Assembly (NCBI GenBank): GCA_031292915.1
Contig: JAUMSH010000031.1
Span: 1-7,670 of the forward strand
Reading direction: 5' to 3'
Length of the DNA: 7,670 nucleotides
DNA from: Collinsella sp.
GTDB taxonomy: Bacteria; Actinomycetota; Coriobacteriia; Coriobacteriales; Coriobacteriaceae
Shown in pieces: positions 4,576 to 7,670 of the stretch. The notes under the pieces are model-generated. The model saw nothing but the letters and a program-made list of their open reading frames with translations. It was not told the origin of the DNA and ran no database searches. How positions within the stretch are numbered: position 1 is the stretch's first letter; every line of letters begins with the position of its first letter. The translations under genes were made by a program, and so were the position numbers.

Positions 4576-6351
4576 ATGGAGCAACTCATCGCCACCATCG
4601 AAAAGGGCCAGCCCTTTTTCAACGCGATCGCCCGCAATAAGTACCTCAAGGCGATCCGCGACGGCTTTATCTCCGTCATCCCCATCATCATCTTCTCGTC
4701 CATCTTCTGCCTGGTAGCCTCGGTCCCCAACATCTGGGGTTTCTACTGGCCCGATGACATCAACAACGCCCTGTGGAAGTGCTACAACTACTCCATGGGC
4801 ATCCTGGCCATCGCCTGCGCCGCTACCACGGCCAAGCACTTCGCCGACGCCCAGAACCGCGATCTGCCCAAGAACAACCAGATCAACTTCATCTCGTGCA
4901 TGTGCGCGGCCATCATCGGCTTCTTGCTCCTTTCGAGCGACACCATCGCCACGGACGCCGCCAGCGGCTTCAACACCACCTACCTTGGTTCCAAGGGCCT
5001 GCTGACCGCTTTCATCGCTGCGTTTGTGACCGGCATCATCTACAAGTTCTTTATCAAGCGCAACATCACCGTCAAGATGCCCGAGCAGGTTCCGCCCAAC
5101 ATCTCGCAGACCTTCAAGGACATCATCCCCTTCTCCGTCTGCATCACTGTCTTTTGGGTTTTTGACATCGTCTTCCGCGCTGCTTTTGGCTTCTGCTTTG
5201 CCCAGGGCGTCATCCAGGTGTTCCAGCCCCTGTTCACCGCTGCCGACGGCTATATCGGTCTCGCTGTGATCTACGGCGCCATGAGCCTGTTCTGGTTCGT
5301 GGGCGTCCACGGCCCCTCAATCGTCGAGCCCGCCATCGCCGCCGCCCTCGTTGCCAACATGACCGACAACCTGGCTGCGTTCCAGGCCGGTCAGCACGCT
5401 TCCGCTGTCCTGACCCAGGGTGCCCAGTACTTCGTCGTCTGCATGGGCGGCACCGGCGCCACGCTCGTCCTGGTCTTTATGTTCTGCTTCCTGGCCAAGT
5501 CCCAGGAGATGCGCGCCGTCGGTAAGGCCGCTATCGTCCCCGTGTGCTTTGCCGTCAACGAGCCGCTGCTGTTCGCCGCACCCATCGTGCTCAATCCCGT
5601 CTTCTTTGTCCCGTTTGTCTTTGCCCCGATCGCCAACATCTGGATCCTCAAGATCTTTATCGACTTCTTGGGCATGAACGGCTTTATGTACACCCTGCCC
5701 TGGACCGTCCCCGGCCCCATCGGCACCATCATGGGCCTGGGCTTCCAGCCGCTCGCCTTTGTGATGCTCGCCCTTATCCTGGTCGTCGACTTCGTTCTGT
5801 ACTACCCGTTCTTCCGTGCCTACGACGCCCAGAAGTGCGCCGAGGAGGCCGAGATTTCCCAGGAGGAGCTCGCCGCCAAAAACGCCGAGAAGGCCGCCAA
5901 GCTCAACGATGCCTTCCAGGGCAAGGCTGACGCCAAGAGCGTTGCCGCCGGCGCTGCCGCCGAGGCCGTGAAGGCCGACTCCCCCGCCGCTTCCGCAGCA
6001 CCCGCTGCCGAGGCCACGGCCACCAGCGACCTCAACGGCAAGCGCGTGCTCGTGCTCTGCCAGGGTGGCGGTACCTCGGGCCTGCTCGCCAACGCGCTGG
6101 CCAAGGCCGCCAAGGAGCGCGGCATCAATCTTGAAACCGCTGCCGAGGCCTATGGCAACCACGTGGACATGCTCCCCGACTTCGATCTGGTCGTCCTGGC
6201 CCCGCAGGCCGCAAGCTACCTGGCCGACCTGCAGAAGGACTGCGAGCGCGTGGGCAACAAGTGCGTCGCCTGCCGCGGTAAGCAGTACATCGAGCTTTCC
6301 CAGAACGGCGATAAGTCTCTCGCCTTCGTAAGCGAGCAACTCTCGAAGTAA
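4576..6351 (+). CDS. lacE: PTS lactose-specific EIICB component LacE
   Basis: This 591-residue integral membrane protein transports lactose across the cell membrane and phosphorylates it to lactose 6-phosphate. The EIIC domain (about 1-415) has multiple hydrophobic segments, including about 30-50, 105-125, 140-160, 182-207, 283-306, 330-352 and 385-410. It also carries the substrate-site motifs GVHGPSIVEPAI (H245) and VNEPLLFAAPIVLNP (E329). HGPS with VEPAI is the lactose-type form rather than the cellobiose-type one. A charged, then Ala/Pro-rich linker (about 418-487) joins it to the EIIB domain (about 488-591), whose phosphorylated cysteine is C495 in VLVLCQGGGTSG. The linker makes the protein somewhat longer than the usual about 570 residues. 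An AGGAG (4565-4569) lies 6 nt before ATG. It receives phosphate from LacF (encoded divergently) and is followed by lacG in the same operon. Confidence 0.95.
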   Translation: MEQLIATIEKGQPFFNAIARNKYLKAIRDGFISVIPIIIFSSIFCLVASVPNIWGFYWPDDINNALWKCYNYSMGILAIACAATTAKHFADAQNRDLPKNNQINFISCMCAAIIGFLLLSSDTIATDAASGFNTTYLGSKGLLTAFIAAFVTGIIYKFFIKRNITVKMPEQVPPNISQTFKDIIPFSVCITVFWVFDIVFRAAFGFCFAQGVIQVFQPLFTAADGYIGLAVIYGAMSLFWFVGVHGPSIVEPAIAAALVANMTDNLAAFQAGQHASAVLTQGAQYFVVCMGGTGATLVLVFMFCFLAKSQEMRAVGKAAIVPVCFAVNEPLLFAAPIVLNPVFFVPFVFAPIANIWILKIFIDFLGMNGFMYTLPWTVPGPIGTIMGLGFQPLAFVMLALILVVDFVLYYPFFRAYDAQKCAEEAEISQEELAAKNAEKAAKLNDAFQGKADAKSVAAGAAAEAVKADSPAASAAPAAEATATSDLNGKRVLVLCQGGGTSGLLANALAKAAKERGINLETAAEAYGNHVDMLPDFDLVVLAPQAASYLADLQKDCERVGNKCVACRGKQYIELSQNGDKSLAFVSEQLSK

Positions 6352-6360
6352 GTAACGCAC

Positions 6361-6400
6361 AGGGCCAGCCGACCATCCAAGACCGGCTGGCCCTTCGATT
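6361..6400 (+). terminator. Hairpin between lacE and lacG, partial terminator or processing site
   Basis: AGGGCCAGCCG (6361-6371) pairs perfectly with 6384-6394 across a 12-nt loop. The following TCGATTTAG is only a weak T-tract. It lies 10 bases after the lacE stop and ends 23 bases before the lacG start. It may reduce lacG expression or stabilise the lacE message rather than fully terminate. Confidence 0.6.
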
Positions 6401-6417
6401 TAGACGATTGGATCATC

Positions 6418-7670
6418 ATGTCCGTTAACCCTGCTAGCGTCACCAACCCGCCTGCGCAGTTTCCCGAGGACTTTGTCTTTGGCGGCGCCACTGCTGCCTA
6501 CCAGGTAGAGGGCGAGACCCGCACCCACGGTAAAGGCAAGGTTGCCTGGGACGACTTCCTGGAGGCCCAGGGGCGCTTTTCCCCCGATCCCGCTTCGGAC
6601 TTCTACAACCAGTACCCCGTCGATCTGGAGCTGTGCGAGGAGTTCGGCATCAACGGCATTCGCCTCTCCATTGCCTGGAGCCGCATTTTCCCCAACGGCA
6701 CCGGCGAGATCAACCCCGAGGGCGTGCAGTTCTACCACGATCTCTTCGCCGAGTGCCACAAGCACCACGTTGAGCCGTTTGTCACGCTGCATCACTTCGA
6801 TACGCCGCTGTCCCTCTTTGAGAAGGGCGACTTCCTCAACCGCGAGACCATCGACGCCTTTGTGGACTTTGCCACCTTCTGCTTTAAGGAGTACGCCGAC
6901 CAGGTGACCTATTGGTTCACCTTTAACGAGATCTGGGCCGACGCCTCCAACACCTACATCGAGGGCACTTTCCCCGGTGGCGTCAAGGCACATCTTGCCG
7001 AAGCCTTCCAGTGCGAGCACAACATGATGCTCGCCCACGCCAAGGCCGTGCTGGCCTTCCACAACGGCGGTTTTAAGGGCAAGATCGGCGTCATTCAGTC
7101 GCTGGAGTTTAAGTACCCGCTCAACGAGAACGACCCCGCCGACATCAAGGCCGCCAACAACGAGCACGTGCTGCAGAACCAGTTCTTGCTCGACGCCACC
7201 TTCCGCGGCGACTACGCGCCCGACACCCTCGAGTGCGCCAACCGCCTGGCTGCCGTCTCGGGCGGCACCATCCAGATCCTAGACGAGGATCTGAAAATCA
7301 TGCGTGAGGCCGCGCTCTACAACGACTACCTGGGCGTTAACAACTATCAGTGCCGCTTCCTCAAGGCTTACGATGGCGAGAACGACCTGCACCACAACGG
7401 TACGGGCGAGAAGGGCACTGGCCGCTGGCGCGTTAAGGGCATTGGCGAGCATGTGAACAAGCCTGGCATCCCCACCACCGACTGGGACTGGATCATCTAT
7501 CCCGAGGGTCTGTTCGATCTGCTCGTCTACATTAAGCAGCGCTACCCCAACTACAAGCAGATCTTCATCACCGAGAACGGCATGGGCTACAAGGACCCCT
7601 ACAAGGACGGTTTTGTGGACGACCAGCCGCGCATCGACTACATCGAGCAGCACCTGCGCTGGTTGCTCAA
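6418..7670 (+). CDS. lacG: 6-phospho-beta-galactosidase LacG (partial, runs off the window)
   Basis: This glycoside hydrolase family 1 enzyme cleaves lactose 6-phosphate to glucose and galactose 6-phosphate in the cytosol. The frame stays open from ATG at 6418 to the window end, giving 417 residues of an expected about 470-480. Visible marks are FVFGGATAAYQVEG near the N-terminus, RLSIAWSRIFPNG, HHFDTP, the acid/base motif TFNE (E171), the TDWDWIIYPEGL block, and the nucleophile motif ITENG (E386). DWDWIIYPEGL and the KIGVIQ...KYPL stretch fit LacG rather than an unphosphorylated-substrate beta-glucosidase. The C-terminal phosphate-binding loop is beyond the window and cannot be checked. The start has only a poor GGAT ribosome site (6410-6413). 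The gene lies 66 nt after lacE, across a hairpin. Confidence 0.93.
   Translation, partial: MSVNPASVTNPPAQFPEDFVFGGATAAYQVEGETRTHGKGKVAWDDFLEAQGRFSPDPASDFYNQYPVDLELCEEFGINGIRLSIAWSRIFPNGTGEINPEGVQFYHDLFAECHKHHVEPFVTLHHFDTPLSLFEKGDFLNRETIDAFVDFATFCFKEYADQVTYWFTFNEIWADASNTYIEGTFPGGVKAHLAEAFQCEHNMMLAHAKAVLAFHNGGFKGKIGVIQSLEFKYPLNENDPADIKAANNEHVLQNQFLLDATFRGDYAPDTLECANRLAAVSGGTIQILDEDLKIMREAALYNDYLGVNNYQCRFLKAYDGENDLHHNGTGEKGTGRWRVKGIGEHVNKPGIPTTDWDWIIYPEGLFDLLVYIKQRYPNYKQIFITENGMGYKDPYKDGFVDDQPRIDYIEQHLRWLL

Noticed and set aside
5317..6360. Long minus-strand open frame opposite lacE (347 codons), and a similar one at 4507-5310
   Set aside because: Both are Gly/Val/Asp-rich shadows of the GC-rich lacE codons, with no ribosome site or recognisable domain.
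6400..7167. Minus-strand open frame opposite lacG (255 codons)
   Set aside because: The plus frame is a clear GH1 enzyme with both catalytic motifs; the antisense frame is composition-driven.

Overview
The window is a lactose / galactose-6-phosphate (tagatose-6-phosphate pathway) locus of a GC-rich, probably Gram-positive gut bacterium. The proteins match the classical lac PTS families of Firmicutes. The high-GC codon choice and alanine-rich protein linkers point instead to an actinobacterial-type host; a Coriobacteriia genus such as Collinsella is my best guess. That is an inference from style, not a demonstrated assignment.

Layout from left to right. On the minus strand lie lacB (80-604) and lacA (668-1096), the two subunits of galactose-6-phosphate isomerase. 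They are preceded by an AT-rich leader full of GTTC/GAAC half-sites. Next come a strong terminator (about 1325-1369) and an unrecognised multi-pass membrane protein (1404-2435), both on the minus strand. A short intergenic region follows with a 14-bp direct repeat and a second terminator. Then lacF (2661-2999, lactose EIIA), a leader with 21-bp-phased TGAAC repeats, and a LacI/GalR-family regulator (3214-4218), again on the minus strand. A 357-bp divergent control region separates the regulator from a plus-strand operon: lacE (4576-6351, lactose EIICB) and lacG (6418 to beyond the window end, 6-phospho-beta-galactosidase).

How the genes work together. LacF passes phosphate from HPr to the EIIB domain of LacE. 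LacE imports lactose as lactose-6-phosphate. LacG hydrolyses it to glucose and galactose-6-phosphate, and LacA+LacB isomerise the latter to tagatose-6-phosphate. The kinase and aldolase of the last steps (LacC, LacD) are not in the window.

The most interesting part is regulatory. In the divergent region three copies of an imperfect palindrome (consensus about ATGTYRACGWTGCCATT) look like operators for the adjacent LacI-family protein. Two of them are 120 bp apart in inverted orientation and one sits in the regulator's own leader. A second, separate motif family built on (C/T)GAAC(G/A) recurs in front of the transcription units, including a four-half-site symmetric array before lacA and 21-bp-spaced direct repeats before lacF. 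I saw no novel enzymatic or defence system, CRISPR, RNA gene or mobile element.
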